Counted from the stretch's first letter, positions 10,853 through 22,800 are shown. The stretch is 64,000 nt of DNA from Panicum virgatum (GCF_016808335.1 NC_053137.1:5407904-5471903); one strand, 5' to 3'. Translations and numbers: made by a program. The notes: a model not told the origin generated them from the letters alone.

Positions 10853-11883
10853 TGTCGTGGTGTGGCAAACCACAGCTGGGTGGCGGAAGGCACCCGCCTA
10901 AGTCCAGAGGGTGTGTACTCGGGGGTTAGCTAGTTCTAGTTCGATCTCCGAGGAAGAACACGATGAACACAGCAGTTTAGAGTGGTTCGGGCCGCCGGAG
11001 CGTAACACCCTACGTCCAGCGTGTGTCTGAGTATGCTCTGGAGAGCCTGTTGTGTACAGCGAGCGTCTCCCTTTTATATCTCAAGAGAGGCGCGTACATG
11101 GCTGCTGGGTCCCCGACAGGTGGGCCCAATGATGTAGCATAAAATAATGTATTGTTCATACATTATGGCGATGCAGGCGAAGGGGATCTCACTCCTGGAT
11201 TTCCTTGCCTGCTCCTTGAATCCCCCGTTCAGCATAACCTGGCGTTGTCTTGTCTAAACGGTGCCGGGCGTAGCTAGCGGCGTCGCCTGCCACGTAGCTG
11301 AACGGGCCGTGTAGCTTGCGGCGTAGGCGGCATGATGGAAAAGTGCCGTGCCGTCGTATCCAATTAATGCGACAGACGGGCTCTGCGAGGGTGCGGCGCA
11401 GGCGACTGCACTGTGTCCTCGGTAAAACGCGGTCTACAGTGAGGCCTGAAAAAGGCTGCCCCGCGTGCCGCGGGTGCAGAGCACGCCTCAACCATCCGCA
11501 TTAAATGCGGTAGGTGGGCGAGTCTTCCAGTGGAAGACTCGTGCCCGCGCCCGCACCTGCGGGACACGTGGAACCTCCGGACCCCTGGCGGCATGCTGGC
11601 TCTACGCGTATGGGTGGTCCGAGCAGGCGCGGGGAGGTCCCGTACCCCTATGGGGGTCCGGGCCCCCGGCCGTTGGTTCGGAGCTCCCCCTCCTCTTGGG
11701 ACACGTGGCGTCACCGGACCCGTCCCAGAGCAAGGAGCAGGTCCGGGGCCATAGGCCCGGTGAGGTAGGAGCCTGGCCCGTGGGGCCCGGCAGCTCCGCC
11801 CCTTATGGCGTTGGTCACAGATGACTATGCGAGTCCTGCCTTGTTGCAGTAGAAGTGGGTATCCCTGGTACAGGGTACCGACA
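10853..11883 (-). mobile_element. Solo LTR, 1,031 bp, minus strand
   Basis: On the minus strand the unit begins TGTCGGTACCCTG and ends CACGACA. It is flanked by a perfect 5-bp duplication ATGAT at 10848-10852 and 11884-11888. A minus-strand TATA-like GATATAAAAGGG lies near 11073. After it comes a leader-like stretch to the LTR end, which fits a U3-R-U5 layout in that orientation. No internal retrotransposon coding remains, so this is a solo LTR. The many open frames over the GC-rich 11.3-11.8 kb portion are by-products of base composition. Confidence 0.83.
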
Positions 11884-11888
11884 ATGAT

Positions 11889-13018
11889 GACACTCTTCTC
11901 ACATTCTGTGACACTAGCTCTTCTCCCTTTCTGCCATATTAACAAATTTAATGCTCGTGACACTTCCGTAACACTTCCATTGAGGAAGTGTTGTGGCGGA
12001 GCCATCCATCTTTGGCGTCTCCTCTTTCTCTACCACGTGGAACCCTGACAACTTTGGACAACAACAACAACAACATAGCCTTTTTTTCCCAAGCAAATTG
12101 GGGTAGACTAGAGATGAAACCCAAAAGAAAATTGCTAGAGGGCTCGTCTCTTGTGCTACTTTTAGTACTTCAACGGCCGTAGAATGCTTAAGTTTTATAT
12201 TCTAATCTCTTGATCGGCAAGTATTGATTCCGGATCTTCTTCACACTGGTACTTTTTGGGTGTAGACTTTTGACAGTGTTTTCTAGTAGTGTGCCCACCA
12301 TACATTAAATGCCTATTTGGACGATAAAGTGGATATTTAACATCTAGTAATAGAATTTTTCCGGACCCAATTGAAACATGAACCATGCTTGGCACCCGTA
12401 ACCAGACACTACAAAAGCAAACTACATTTTTTTTGTCTAGTAAAAAAGCAAACTACATTTTACCTGCACTTCAGTGGAAGGGCCTTTTTACAGTAGAAAT
12501 TATAGGTGGGGATAAAAAGCAACAACATTATTCTACGAAGTTATTTGGCATGATACATTTGCCCGACAGCTAGCTGGACTGTTTACCGTTCTATGCATCA
12601 TCAATCGTACTTACCTTTGCCAAATATGGGAAACTCCCAGGAACGCCATCATTACCGTGAAATTTCGTGATGAGCTGATGCATACCGAATTGCCCCATCG
12701 ATGCCGGTCGAGAGACGACAATGACGGCGGAGATAGCAGCCTGATCATACCGAATTGCCCATTGATGCATCCGAAGTTAATTACCCAAGATAATTGCCAC
12801 ACATGGATAGATATTCCTCTCCAAACATCATCTGATACCTGATGATAACAAAGCGCCTCATCAACATCTATCTTCAACCATCGCTAATTACCATTACCAT
12901 GCGGTAATTCCCTTGACAAAATGGCCCTTAATTGCCTTGCTCGACGGCGCATAAAACTACGGGGCTCATCAGCCGCTCAGGGTTGGAATTGGAATCACTT
13001 CTTTGGTGTGTAGTGGCA
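11889..13018. other. Intergenic DNA upstream of the phytocyanin pseudogene
   Basis: No coding feature is supported. A diverged direct repeat around ATACCGAATTGCCC occurs at about 12681 and 12748. An (ACA)n-like run at 12058-12076 and an AT-rich stretch at 12400-12460 are the only other structure seen. Confidence 0.55.
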
Positions 13019-13612
13019 ATGGCTTCCAAGCGGGCAAGCGGCGGTTGCTGATCGGCGCCGTCGCCGTCCTATTTGCGGTGGGGGCGGCGGCGGCGGCGGC
13101 GCTCGCTGCCGACCTCTTGGTCGGGGACGGCAAGGGCTGGCACCTCGATGTCGAGTACGACGAGTGGGTCGACGGCAACGAGTTCTTCGTTGGCGACACG
13201 CTGGGCACGTGCACAATTACCCGGCGTTAATCGGCGAGATAATTCAGGTAGCTTGTCTATCCTGTGTCCCGCGCCCGTGCAGTGTTCAAGTATACCAAGG
13301 GCAGCCACTCGGTGGTGGAGGCGACGGCGGCGGGCTTCGCGGCGTGCAGCGCCGCCAACAGGCAACAGCCTCGCGACGTGGGCCTCCGGCGACGACAGGG
13401 TTCCCCTCAGCGCGTCGGGGCAGCGGTGGTTCTTCAGCGGGGGTGAGCAGTGACTGCGTCCAGGGCATGAGGTTCAACGTCACCGTCCTCCCGGTCGTCA
13501 AGCTCTCCCCCTCCACGTCGTCGCTGCCGCCGTCGAGTGCTCCCTGCAGCGGGGGTGGCATGGCGCCGGCTCTCGCCGCTGCCGCGGTGGCAGCGGCCTC
13601 GCTCCTGTTCTA
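13019..13612 (+). pseudogene. Phytocyanin pseudogene, paralogue of the 7437 gene
   Basis: The copy keeps the two-exon layout of the intact gene. The first ATG (13019) runs into TGA after ten codons. The signal peptide and the stretch DLLVGDGKGWHLD read in a different frame (from 13003, no ATG). At the end of exon 1 the splice donor is GC, not GT (after GDTL), while the acceptor GTGCAG|TG near 13280 is kept. Exon 2 starts in frame through GSHSVVE and shifts frame near 13355. After FFSGGEQ it hits TGA at 13451 and then continues in a third frame through CVQGMRFNVTV to a hydrophobic tail and TAG at 13610-13612. At least three frameshifts are therefore needed. The copper Cys and second His are replaced by Ser and Asp, while the first His and Met remain. 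Loss of copper binding probably preceded or accompanied decay. Confidence 0.82.
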
Positions 13613-13849
13613 GGCATCGCGTTCAACCGGGTTACGGATGACGAGCCGCTCGAAATGTATGCGCCCTGGTTTTTGTGATTTGACGGGTTCTTCGGATTTA
13701 TTTTCTGAGGAAAATAGATGCTTTAAACGGATCTGCTCGATTTAATTGCATTGAGAGTGGAAGTAATTATAGCACGGCTCATAGAACAGAACTTCGATGG
13801 ATATATTTGTAAACCTTAGCAAATAAACAGCTTTTTGAGGGGGTAAACC

Positions 13850-15323
13850 TGTAAGGAACATGGCCCCATCTAGCCATTATTTGTGATTTTAGTGATTGAG
13901 TGACAACATAATTAATGGGACTAACAAATTTGTGAGATCATATTTGTAGGAGTCTTTAGGTCCCATGGATATGATTCAACACGTCTAATTCATCATCAAG
14001 ACGCAATGTCCAATCTATCGTCGAGACACCCCATGTCCAATCCACCATCAAGATGACAAGTCCAATCAGTCGTAGAGGTGCCAAAATATATTTCAAGGAT
14101 CCAAATGATCGCCGCGACAAATTGGACAAGAAGATGCAGTTTCTGCTGCACCGGTTTAACTGATGCCCCACCATCAGAACATACGATGGTTGTCAGAAGA
14201 ACCGACGCCACTGCATCGGTGTCATTGGGCGTGCATACTGAGCCAAGTGAGGAAAACTCAGTAGCACCGATTGAACCGATCGGGTCAAGTCAAGCATCAG
14301 TGCAATCAACATACCATTGTCCAGAGATTATGTCAAGCGTGCAGCAGCCAAGCCTTCAGCACCGGAAGGACCGACGGTCACCGGAGCAATGCGTCGGTGC
14401 AATGACGTCAGCAGGTGCAACGACTATATGAAGATCCAGTGTAACCGGTTTAACCGACACCCCAAGCATCGGATTAACCGATGGTCCCAGAAGCTGATGC
14501 AGAAGTGTCAGAGATGCCAACAGCTACTTCAGAGCGCAGAGTGACTGGAAGAACCGATGCCATAAGCACCGAAAGTTTCGATACCTACGCAGAAAATTGG
14601 CTAACGGCTAGTAACGGCTCTCTTGAGTAGGTGGCCTATATATACGCCTCACCCCGGTCATTGTGAGTTTACTGGAGATCAGAGAGACACCATACACATT
14701 GAAGAACACCTCCAAGCCAACCCAAGTGCATATTGATCAAATTCTTAGGTTTAGCACTAGCTTTGTGAGTGTGAGTGCTAGATTAGCTCTTGAGTGAGTG
14801 AGTAAGCAAGGTTGAGATCCTTGTGTTGCGGTTTTTGAGTGAACCAACCATTATATCTCGATGCGCCGGCCCCTTGGAGCATTGGTGGCTCGCCAGCACG
14901 TCAACGACCCTCCGGCTTGGTGTGGAGCGGCGTCGATAACATTGTGCGGGGAACGAAGACCCCTTTTTCATGGGCAATCTTCCTTAGTGGAAAGCGGGAT
15001 CAAGGTGACCGTGATTGTATTCACGGGATAAATTCTCGTGTCGAGAGTTTGTTTTCTCTCATACCTCCTCTTTAAGCTTTCGCATTTCATATTGCAATTT
15101 GTGTGCCTTTACTTTCTTAGTATAGTATCTTGCTAGGATTGGCTATAGATTGCAAAACTCTTTTTGGGATGAGGTTTTCATACTAGAAGAATCATAGTTG
15201 TACATCTAGATAGATTGTTTTAGTTTAAGTTTTTGTGCAAACTAATTGGAGCCATAGGTTAAGGTTTTAGAGTGCCTAATTCACCCCCTCTCCCTCTTAG
15301 GCGAGAGCACCCGATCACTTTCA
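13850..15323 (+). mobile_element. Probable solo LTR, 1,474 bp
   Basis: The unit starts TGTAAGGAACATGGCCCC and ends GATCACTTTCA (TG...CA). Flanks are AAACC (13845-13849) and AAACT (15324-15328), a 5-bp duplication with one mismatch. A TATA-like CCTATATATACG lies near 14636. It is followed by a long leader ending in GAGTGCCTAATTCACCCCC...CTCTTAGGC, a sequence type common at the 3' end of LTRs in grasses. The middle holds many imperfect repeats of ACCGATG/CATCGGT words. No gag or pol is present. Family is not assigned. Confidence 0.62.
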
Positions 15324-15850
15324 AAACTACTTCAAAATATTGCTAAATGTTCAATTACACCATCTGAACAAATATTACATGTAACCTAAGATATCATCTT
15401 CTTTATTGAAGGGAGTAGTTACTAGGTATCATGTTGGGAAAAGCAAGGGCCATTTGGATTGAGGCCCCAAAAGGCCTACCTAAATATTGGCCATGGCCAA
15501 TGCCAATGTAGGGGCAGTGCAAAAATTTTGCCTAAAATAAAAATATAGTGACTGATTCATGACAAAGTCAAATATAGAGAGTAGGGTCAAAGATAAAAGT
15601 ATAAAATATGAGGTCCACTTTTTATTATTTCCTATCTTCAAAATATAATAAGAAAAATTGGTCTTGTTTTATCAATTAGTAAATTGCAAGGATTCATTCG
15701 AATGCATGGTTTAAAAATCGTGACCGTTTAGTTGTTTTGTAAATACAAAACACAAAACAATGACTAAAATCAACCAGTTTGTGACAATCATGGACCAGCC
15801 AAACAAAATCCGGATTATATTTCACAAAAAAATTCATATGACATTTTTAA
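15324..15850. other. Intergenic DNA, no gene supported
   Basis: AT-rich sequence with no open frame of interest. GGGCCATTTGGATTGAGGCC near 15448 is weakly palindromic but could not be assigned to an element. Confidence 0.5.
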
Positions 15851-15857
15851 AATTTAA

Positions 15858-16893
15858 TACTTGGGGAATCGACAGAAGCCGAGAAGCGCTTTTTTCATTT
15901 TTATATTAAAAAAACAAAATTTCAAAAATATCTGCCGAATAGGGAAATTTTCAAAAATAGGTGCCTGTCGCCCCTCTAATGGGCGACAGGGTGCCTGTCG
16001 CCCATCTAGTTGGCGACAGAACCTAAATGTAAAAAAAAAAATTACATTTAGTTCCTGGCGCCCAGGACGCATTAAACAGTGAAATTGTAAAATTGATATA
16101 AAATCGTAGAAACATCAGAAAAATAAAAACTCAAATATTCTGGATTCTATGAAACAATATCTACAACTTTTGTTACATAAAGTTTTTCATTTGATCAACG
16201 TATCTTCTCTATTTTAAATACCAGTTTAATGCACTTTTATTTAAATCTCAAGATCCATCCGTTGGATGCATGGAATCTTTGGCTAGAGTGTTGCATATGG
16301 TGAGCATACGCTTGTGCAAAATTATTAGGCCCAAAAAACATTTCTAGAATAAGTTTGTAAATTAGATCTTGCAATATGTCTCGTTTAAATGAGTTATTTA
16401 TCCATGCTGCTATACTGAGTATTAGAAGCCATAACTTTTACAGTACCATTATTTTATTTTCTAAGATCTATAAAAAAAGTTTGGTAAATTTTAGATAAGG
16501 ACAACTAGATCAAATGAATTATTTCAGATTTTTCTAGGTACAAGAACTATTTTTCTTGATTTAGATACATTAATCAAATGAAAAACTTTATGTAACAAAA
16601 GTTGTAGATCTTATTTCATAGAATCCAGAACAGTTGAGTTTGAATTTTTCCGATTTTCTACGATTTTATATCGATTTTACAAGTTTACTGTTTAATGGGC
16701 CCTGTACGCCAGGACCTAAATGTAATTTTTTTTACATTTAGGTCCTGTCGCCAACTGGATGGTCGATAGTCGCCCATTAGGGGGGCGACAGACACCCATT
16801 TTTGAAAGTTCCATATTCGGCATATATTTTTATAATTTTGTTTTTTAAAATATAAAAATGAAAAAAAAGGCAGCCGAGAAGGCCTAGGCACAC
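15858..16893. mobile_element. Foldback element with about 350-400-bp inverted arms, upstream of SmB
   Basis: 15858-16230 and 16530-16893 are long inverted repeats. Matching blocks include the CCGAATAGGG/CCGAATATGG region, paired GGCGACAGG motifs, ACCTAAATGTAA, and GTTACATAAAGTTTTTCAT. About 300 nt of single-copy DNA separate the arms. Each arm also carries its own small palindrome (ACCTAAATGT...ACATTTAG). No transposase is present, so this is a non-autonomous foldback/MULE-like or MITE-type element. Exact ends and TSD were not resolved. The right edge lies about 210 nt before the SmB start codon. Confidence 0.68.
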
Positions 16894-17056
16894 CTTTCAA
16901 TTTTCACCCCACGGGCCCAAAACTAACCGACATTACAACAGGCCCACCAGCCCACGACAAAGCACCGATTCTGCGAGACCAACTCAAACGGACAAACCCC
17001 TCGAAACCCTCTCATATTCATCCCCGCCCGCCGCCGCCTCCACCCCCTCCTCGCCG

Positions 17057-17070
17057 AAACCCTAACCCTA
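17057..17070 (+). promoter_or_regulatory. Telo-box in the SmB leader
   Basis: AAACCCTAACCCTA, a double telo-box, lies 37-50 nt upstream of the SmB ATG. Telo-boxes are known in promoters and leaders of plant growth and translation-related genes. Similar motifs sit next to the ATG of the E2 and BPM genes in this window. Confidence 0.6.
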
Positions 17071-17106
17071 CTCGCCGCGGCCGCCCTCCCCCCCGGCGAC
17101 GCCGCC

Positions 17107-17904
17107 ATGTCGAACCCAAAGGGCTCCAAGATGCTCCAGTTCGTCAACTACCGCATGCGAGTGACGATCCAGGACGGCCGCCAGCTTGTGGGCAAGTTCA
17201 TGGCGTTCGACCGCCACATGAACCTCGTCCTCGGCGACTGCGAGGAGTTCCGCCGCCTCCCGCCCTCCAAATCCTCCAAGACCACCGGCGACCGCGAGGA
17301 GCGCCGCACGCTCGGGCTCCTCCTCCTCCGCGGCGAGGAGGTCGTCTCCATGACCGTCGAGGGCCCGCCGCCGCCCGACGAGTCGCGCGCCAAGGCCGCG
17401 GCGGCTGGGGGTGCCCTCGCCGGCTCGGGTGTCGGCCGCGCCGCTGGGCGCGGTGTTCCCACCGGCCCGCTCCTCCAGGCCGCTCCGGGCCTCGCCGGCC
17501 CTGTTCGGGGCGTGGGTGGACCCGCCCCTGGCATGATGCAGCCCCAGATCTCGCGGCCGCCGATGCCCAATCTGTCGGCGCCGCCGGTGGCGTACCCGCA
17601 GGTTGTGCGCCCGCCGCAGGGGATGCCTCCTCCGCATATGCGACCTGGAATGCCGCCGCAGATGCCGATGCCGTTCCAACGTCCGCCTGGGGCGCCGCCT
17701 GCGCCATTCCCTGGGGCACCCCCACAACAGTTCATGAGGGGACCCCCGCCGATGGGGCCGCCACAGATCAGGCCCGGGATGCCGGGTCCTCCACCCCCTG
17801 GAATGAGGCCTGGGATGCCTCCGCCGCCGTACGGACAGCCGAGGCCAGGGATGCCGCCCCCGCCACCTGGCCCGCAGCAGCCTGGACAGAACCCGCCGCA
17901 GTAG
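17107..17904 (+). CDS. SmB: Small nuclear ribonucleoprotein SmB/B'
   Basis: 265 aa in one uninterrupted coding exon, starting at ATG 17107 in the context GCCGCCATGTC. Residues about 6-88 form the Sm fold. Sm1 covers FVNYRMRVTIQDGRQLVGKFMAFD...NLVLGDCEEF, and Sm2 covers GLLLLRGEEVVSMTVEGPP with the conserved Arg-Gly. The remainder is a Gly/Ala stretch with RG dipeptides (about 95-140), then a Pro/Met/Gly-rich tail with repeated PPPGM and RPGMP motifs. This tail is typical of SmB and absent from the smaller Sm proteins. SmB joins the heptameric Sm ring on U1, U2, U4 and U5 snRNAs in the spliceosome. Length fits plant SmB. A GTAAGT donor 11 nt after the stop suggests an intron in the 3' UTR. Confidence 0.96.
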   Translation: MSNPKGSKMLQFVNYRMRVTIQDGRQLVGKFMAFDRHMNLVLGDCEEFRRLPPSKSSKTTGDREERRTLGLLLLRGEEVVSMTVEGPPPPDESRAKAAAAGGALAGSGVGRAAGRGVPTGPLLQAAPGLAGPVRGVGGPAPGMMQPQISRPPMPNLSAPPVAYPQVVRPPQGMPPPHMRPGMPPQMPMPFQRPPGAPPAPFPGAPPQQFMRGPPPMGPPQIRPGMPGPPPPGMRPGMPPPPYGQPRPGMPPPPPGPQQPGQNPPQ

Positions 17905-19890
17905 CCTCTTACCTGTAAGTAATTCTCGCATCTATAGTTGTTAATTGGTGTTTAGGGTTGATTTTTTCCTTTGAATTGGTGTCATGGTTAAATTTGCATA
18001 AGATTTACTTAGTTTGTTTGATGCTTAGTTAGTTTGTTTTGGTTAATAATAACTACACTTAGCAGCAATAACTGGCTGATGCAATTCATCTGTTACCTTC
18101 TGCTGCGAACTGTAATTCTGACCTAAGAACCATTCTTGTTACTATGCTACAATTTGCAATGGCACTGCCATTATGATCACGTGGAAGCAATTTTCGTTTG
18201 CCCACTTACAGGATAAGTGAATTTGCTTGCTGCTCTCGTACCACTATGCTTATAAACCCCTTTTGTTTTATAACTTCTTATTTGAATTTCTACATACAAG
18301 TGCAGTTTGCAAATTCTACTTCGAAATTTCATTGTTTGATGCTACATTCTACTAAATTAGTGGATGCTGGTTGTTTTAGTTTGCTCCTAGATAATTTATT
18401 ATTTACATTTGTAACAAGGTTTAAAAAAAACGCTAGACGCTAGGTGAACGCTAGCCTATGGTTTAAAGTTTTTTGTGATTAAACGTAGATTAAACGTCTT
18501 TTGTAATTAAACGACACTGTGATTAAACGCAACGCCAGGCCAAAGTTTAGAGTTTAATCAAGATTAAACATAGTTTTAAAATGTTTTTTAAAACAGGGAT
18601 TTGTAATGTTTGGAGGAACAACATGGAAAGAGAGTATAGCTGTTATTGTGGTTTCATAAAGGTGCTCTATTTCTGCCTTTTGTTTCTGGGCAGGGTGTAC
18701 CATGCAATTTCATGGAAAAGTATGAGGGACTTTTGGTATCATTCGTTTGGTTGAACAGGAATTATGTGGAGTACTAATATAATTAACTATGCTATGAAAC
18801 AATGCTAGGTCGTTGGGGATACTTTTTCAAAAGTATTTGATTTGAATGAAGCTGAGCAACGAAGTTTATTCTTCTTGGCATTGTAGCTTATCTTGCATTT
18901 CAGCAATAGCCTTCATCACTAAAACTACTTTGGATTATTAATTAGTAGATCCTTATGTGATCACAATTTAGCATAGCTCTTTGATTTTAGTCTATCAGTT
19001 CTCCGACGCATAGAAATCTAATACTCTGCACAAGCATAACCCATCTTGTTTATTATCACAGTGCTGAGCCATTTTAGTATTGAATATACAGTTTCCTATA
19101 AGTAATCTATATGCACTATATGGATAACTGACAGTGCCCATGTTTATTGTAACCTTGTCGATCTCTCCATAATATGTGCAGCTTTCATGCTTATCTTTGC
19201 TGATATATCTTCTGTCCAAGAGTGTTATACATAAACATAAGTAATTGTAGAGGGATCACATGACAATATCCACCATGATATAATTTGTAGGAATGTTTTA
19301 AACCTTCAGGGCCTGTGTGGATGTGGTGGACTGCGGCCCAAATATCCCCTTGAGAACCCAATGATGTGGTTTATGTCGTAGTCTGTGGTTGTTTTCTTGT
19401 AGGTAAACAGCATCCAGCTGCAATTTTTGGTTGCCTGATAGCCAACTTGTTGAATCTGAGCTGATTGAGATTGAGTCCATGTCATGCCAGATATTCTTAG
19501 TTCCTTTGCATCGTCTGTTTAATTTGCAAGATATGGTTAGATCATTGCTTGTCCCTTTGCATGCAATATAATATTTTCTGCTGACTTTGTGAATCTTCTA
19601 CCCAGGGATAAGCTTCTTGGGGACGCACAATGGAAGATTTCACGAGAAAGGATCGTAATTGCACCTATGGAAGACCTGTGGAATTCCACAAATGCTTCGT
19701 CATTTCTGTCTCATATCCAGCAGTAGTTTCGTTTCGGTATTGTGAGATGAGAGAAGAGAACCTTGTCAGTGTGTACCAATCATCCTTTTGATGTGATTTG
19801 TGAGAGGGGACTTTTGTTCTGATGCAATGTACGTAAAGTGGCCAGGGCCTGTTTTAACTGTTTGGATGTTAAGTTAGGAAATATGGATAG
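17905..19890 (+). other. SmB 3' UTR with a probable 1.7-kb intron
   Basis: ACCTGTAAGT right after the stop codon gives a strong donor at 17915. CTACCCAG|GG at 19601-19605 is the best matching acceptor, followed by transcribed-looking sequence up to about 19.9 kb. The intron would be 17915-19605 and contains a 184-bp hAT element (18415-18598). The acceptor choice is inferred; another exon inside the interval is possible. No coding potential is seen. Confidence 0.5.
18415..18598. mobile_element. Small non-autonomous hAT element, 184 bp
   Basis: The element begins CAAGGTTTAAAAAAAACGC and ends TTTTTTAAAACAGGG. It is flanked by a perfect 8-bp duplication ATTTGTAA at 18407-18414 and 18599-18606. 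The terminal inverted repeats are imperfect. The interior has TTAAACG and ACGCTAG words. An 8-bp TSD plus a CAAGGTTT-type end is the hAT signature, and the larger element at 54935 has the same type of end. Confidence 0.75.
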
Positions 19891-22800
19891 CTTGTTTCAT
19901 TATGTCTGAAGTCTGGATAATTGACTTGCTTGTCACTGATTCAAGTTGCCTAAGCCAATGTTTCTCTCGAAGCGGCATACTTTCTGTGTTTGGTCATGGA
20001 GCGACATAATTGCCATAGAGAAAGGATCACCACATAATTTTGATTTTGATTTGTCTGTGTTTACTAAGATTCTAGCCAGTAGCACGAGTAGGAGTGGTAA
20101 TGGGTCTCTTTTCAGGGCTCAACTTGGTCTTTAATTTTTTTTAGCTCAAAATTGTATAGAATTAGAGTATGGTCTTTTTAGTGCCCAGCTCTTAGATTAT
20201 CCAGATCAAATTTGACGGTCCTTTACCACCCCTAAGCACGAAGGATTAGGAGTTGTTGGTTCCAAGCGCTAACTTTAGTCTATGTCACGTTATAGAGAAT
20301 CTTAGTATTTAAAAGTATTAAATAAATGTTAATTATGAAACTAACTGCAGGGCTCTAAGGTTAAACTGCGAGACGAATCTAATAAGGTATATTAATTTAT
20401 GATTAGCGGATGGCTACTGTAGCATCACTGTAGCAAATTATGAATTAATTAGACTCATTAAATTCGTCTCGCAAATTAGCACTCAACTGTCAAAGAAAAA
20501 TTAGAAACAAATTTTATTTAATACTCCAAAATAATAAAATTCTTTTTGATGTGACTGGAACTTGAATAAAATTTCTGATAACAAATAAGATCTTAGTGAA
20601 GCTAGCCAACTGACATGTGAGGGCTTCACATGTGAGCGCGAGGGGGGACGAGACTGAGACAGGCTCTGTTGGAGGCTTTGCCGAGCGTGAGTGAAGCCAG
20701 CTGCACCGCAGCCAGCCACCGCTCCGGCCGTCAGCGCCGGTCGGGAACGAGCAGCTTTGCCGTGAGGCCAACAGGAAAGAGAGACGCTCCATGACCCACC
20801 AGTGATCACTCCATTTACCGTCATCGGCTTTGCATGGCCTGGCCTGCACGTTAATGATATTTGGAGCTCCCTGTCGTGTTCATGGGCTCTGGAATGTTCC
20901 CGGGCCCGTTGCGAAGCGACGACGCTGCACCGGCCCACGAGCTCCGGCTCTCCCTGGTCACGGAATTGCAGCTCTTTAACCGTTCTCCGAGATTTGGAGG
21001 GGGTTGAAGTGAATTGGAAGAGTTGTGACATGTGAGGGATCAAATCCTCAACAAATTTAATCCCCCTCAATTTATAAAAGAAATTAACCGAACAAACCTT
21101 TAAGAATTCAAGGCTACTCACTTGAAGTTTCGCTTTGAATAATACACGCCGAACCGCAAGCAGTTCATGATTTTTCAAAAAAAAAAAAGTTTCGCTTTGA
21201 AAAAATATACATACTCTGAAGTTAGGAAATCGTCGTGTGTGGTGCAACCTGCCTCAAATGGACCAACACATACACACTGATTGATGATATGATAGAGACA
21301 TGCTTAGTGGCTACCGTACCTGCTCTTCCTGATTAAGCACATCAATTGACTCATGATGGAGTCCTCACTGCCACTGGCTACAGGAACGAAAACTCGTACA
21401 TTCAGCATTAAACAATGAGCGGCACACATAAACTGAGTACATACCCAACGCCAAACCCTAGCATCAAAATGGTTCTTGAACCTTGATGATGACGCTGTTA
21501 GCTTCTGCTGCGCCTGGCCAGTCAGAGCAATAATCTGAGCCGTCCTCCTCCTCCAACCAGCAGCATGTGCAGAGGAAAGCAGCTGCACACCTAGCTGCCA
21601 CATCCAGAACAGTGGGCTGCTCAAGATCGTGCCAGTGTGATGCTACTGATCGGTTCAGCGATTGCTGCAGACCAAAGGAAGCAGCAGTACACGGAAAATT
21701 TACCCGAATTAACTGGCAGCAGTCACTGGCACAGTGGCACGAGGTCGGCCTATTTTTTGCGTCCTTTTTTCTGCAGGGCAAATCGCTTTCCATGGTGTTG
21801 AATGCTCTGCCGGCTGCTAGCTCTCCCCTCTGTACGGCGGCATTTCACCGCTGATGAATGAAACCTTTTTTTTTTTTTGCGGGTACCGCTGATGAAACCT
21901 TGTACCACTTGCAACTCTGTTGTGACACTTGTGCGCACGAAGTTACATGGGCACGCAACACGGTCTGCTGGCTGTACATGTCCAAGGACAGGTCGAGTCC
22001 TCTCCGGGACAGAGCCGCTTGCAAGTGATAGATCATCGATGGAGCACCTTATAATAACTAGTTTGTGAACTTTGATTATAAATGTGACATGTTTGAATAT
22101 TTGGAAAATAATGAGCAGATTCGTATCGGAATAGTGATATACTGGTGCGTTCAGATTAAATGTGCCCAAAGAGTTAGGGACTAAGTACGGGCGCCCCGAC
22201 GCTTACATGCATGGACCCATACTCAACCTAATACACGCACACAACTTTATCCCTGTGAGCACCTCGAAAGACTGAGCCGGCAAATCTTGAGCACCCCGAA
22301 AGACTGAGCCGGCAAATTAATCTTAAAATTGACGAAATTACCATAGGTGCCTTACTATCGACCAGCACGCCAAGGAGATACTTGTGTGCCCAAACTCCGA
22401 AGGGTTATTTATTTATGACCAAAGGAAGTGGGTTGGAGATATCATGTGATGATCACAATTCACAAACAGGACAATATTAATGGTTAATGCCATCATTTAT
22501 CCCCCAACAAAATGGCAGACCAAGATGAGACGTGCATGACGTAATGCTCCGAATCAAGCTTTCCTACCATGGCTATTTATTTATTTACTATTATTATTTT
22601 TTGAAATGGCCACCGTGGTTAGGCGTGCTAGCTTACGGGTGGTCCGGCCGTCCGGGTCGGACCATATGGCCATATGGGCGGCCCCTGGAAGCTACACACG
22701 GCTGAGGCTGATCTTGTCGTTTGTTTGCACGGTGCGATCACTCATCAGCTAGCACGCACAGTAGCTATATTCTGCAGGCCATCATTTGATTCCGAATCTG

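Noticed and set aside
11364..12005. 213-codon minus-strand frame
   Set aside because: Lies mostly in the solo LTR and runs past its boundary, so it is chance openness in GC-rich LTR DNA.
17068..17931. Antisense frame of 287 codons over SmB
   Set aside because: Mirror of the Pro/Gly-rich SmB exon; Arg/His-rich translation is a compositional artefact.
20501..22169. Open frames of 100-248 codons, minus strand
   Set aside because: Unrelated to any family I know; non-ATG starts; overlap MITE DNA.
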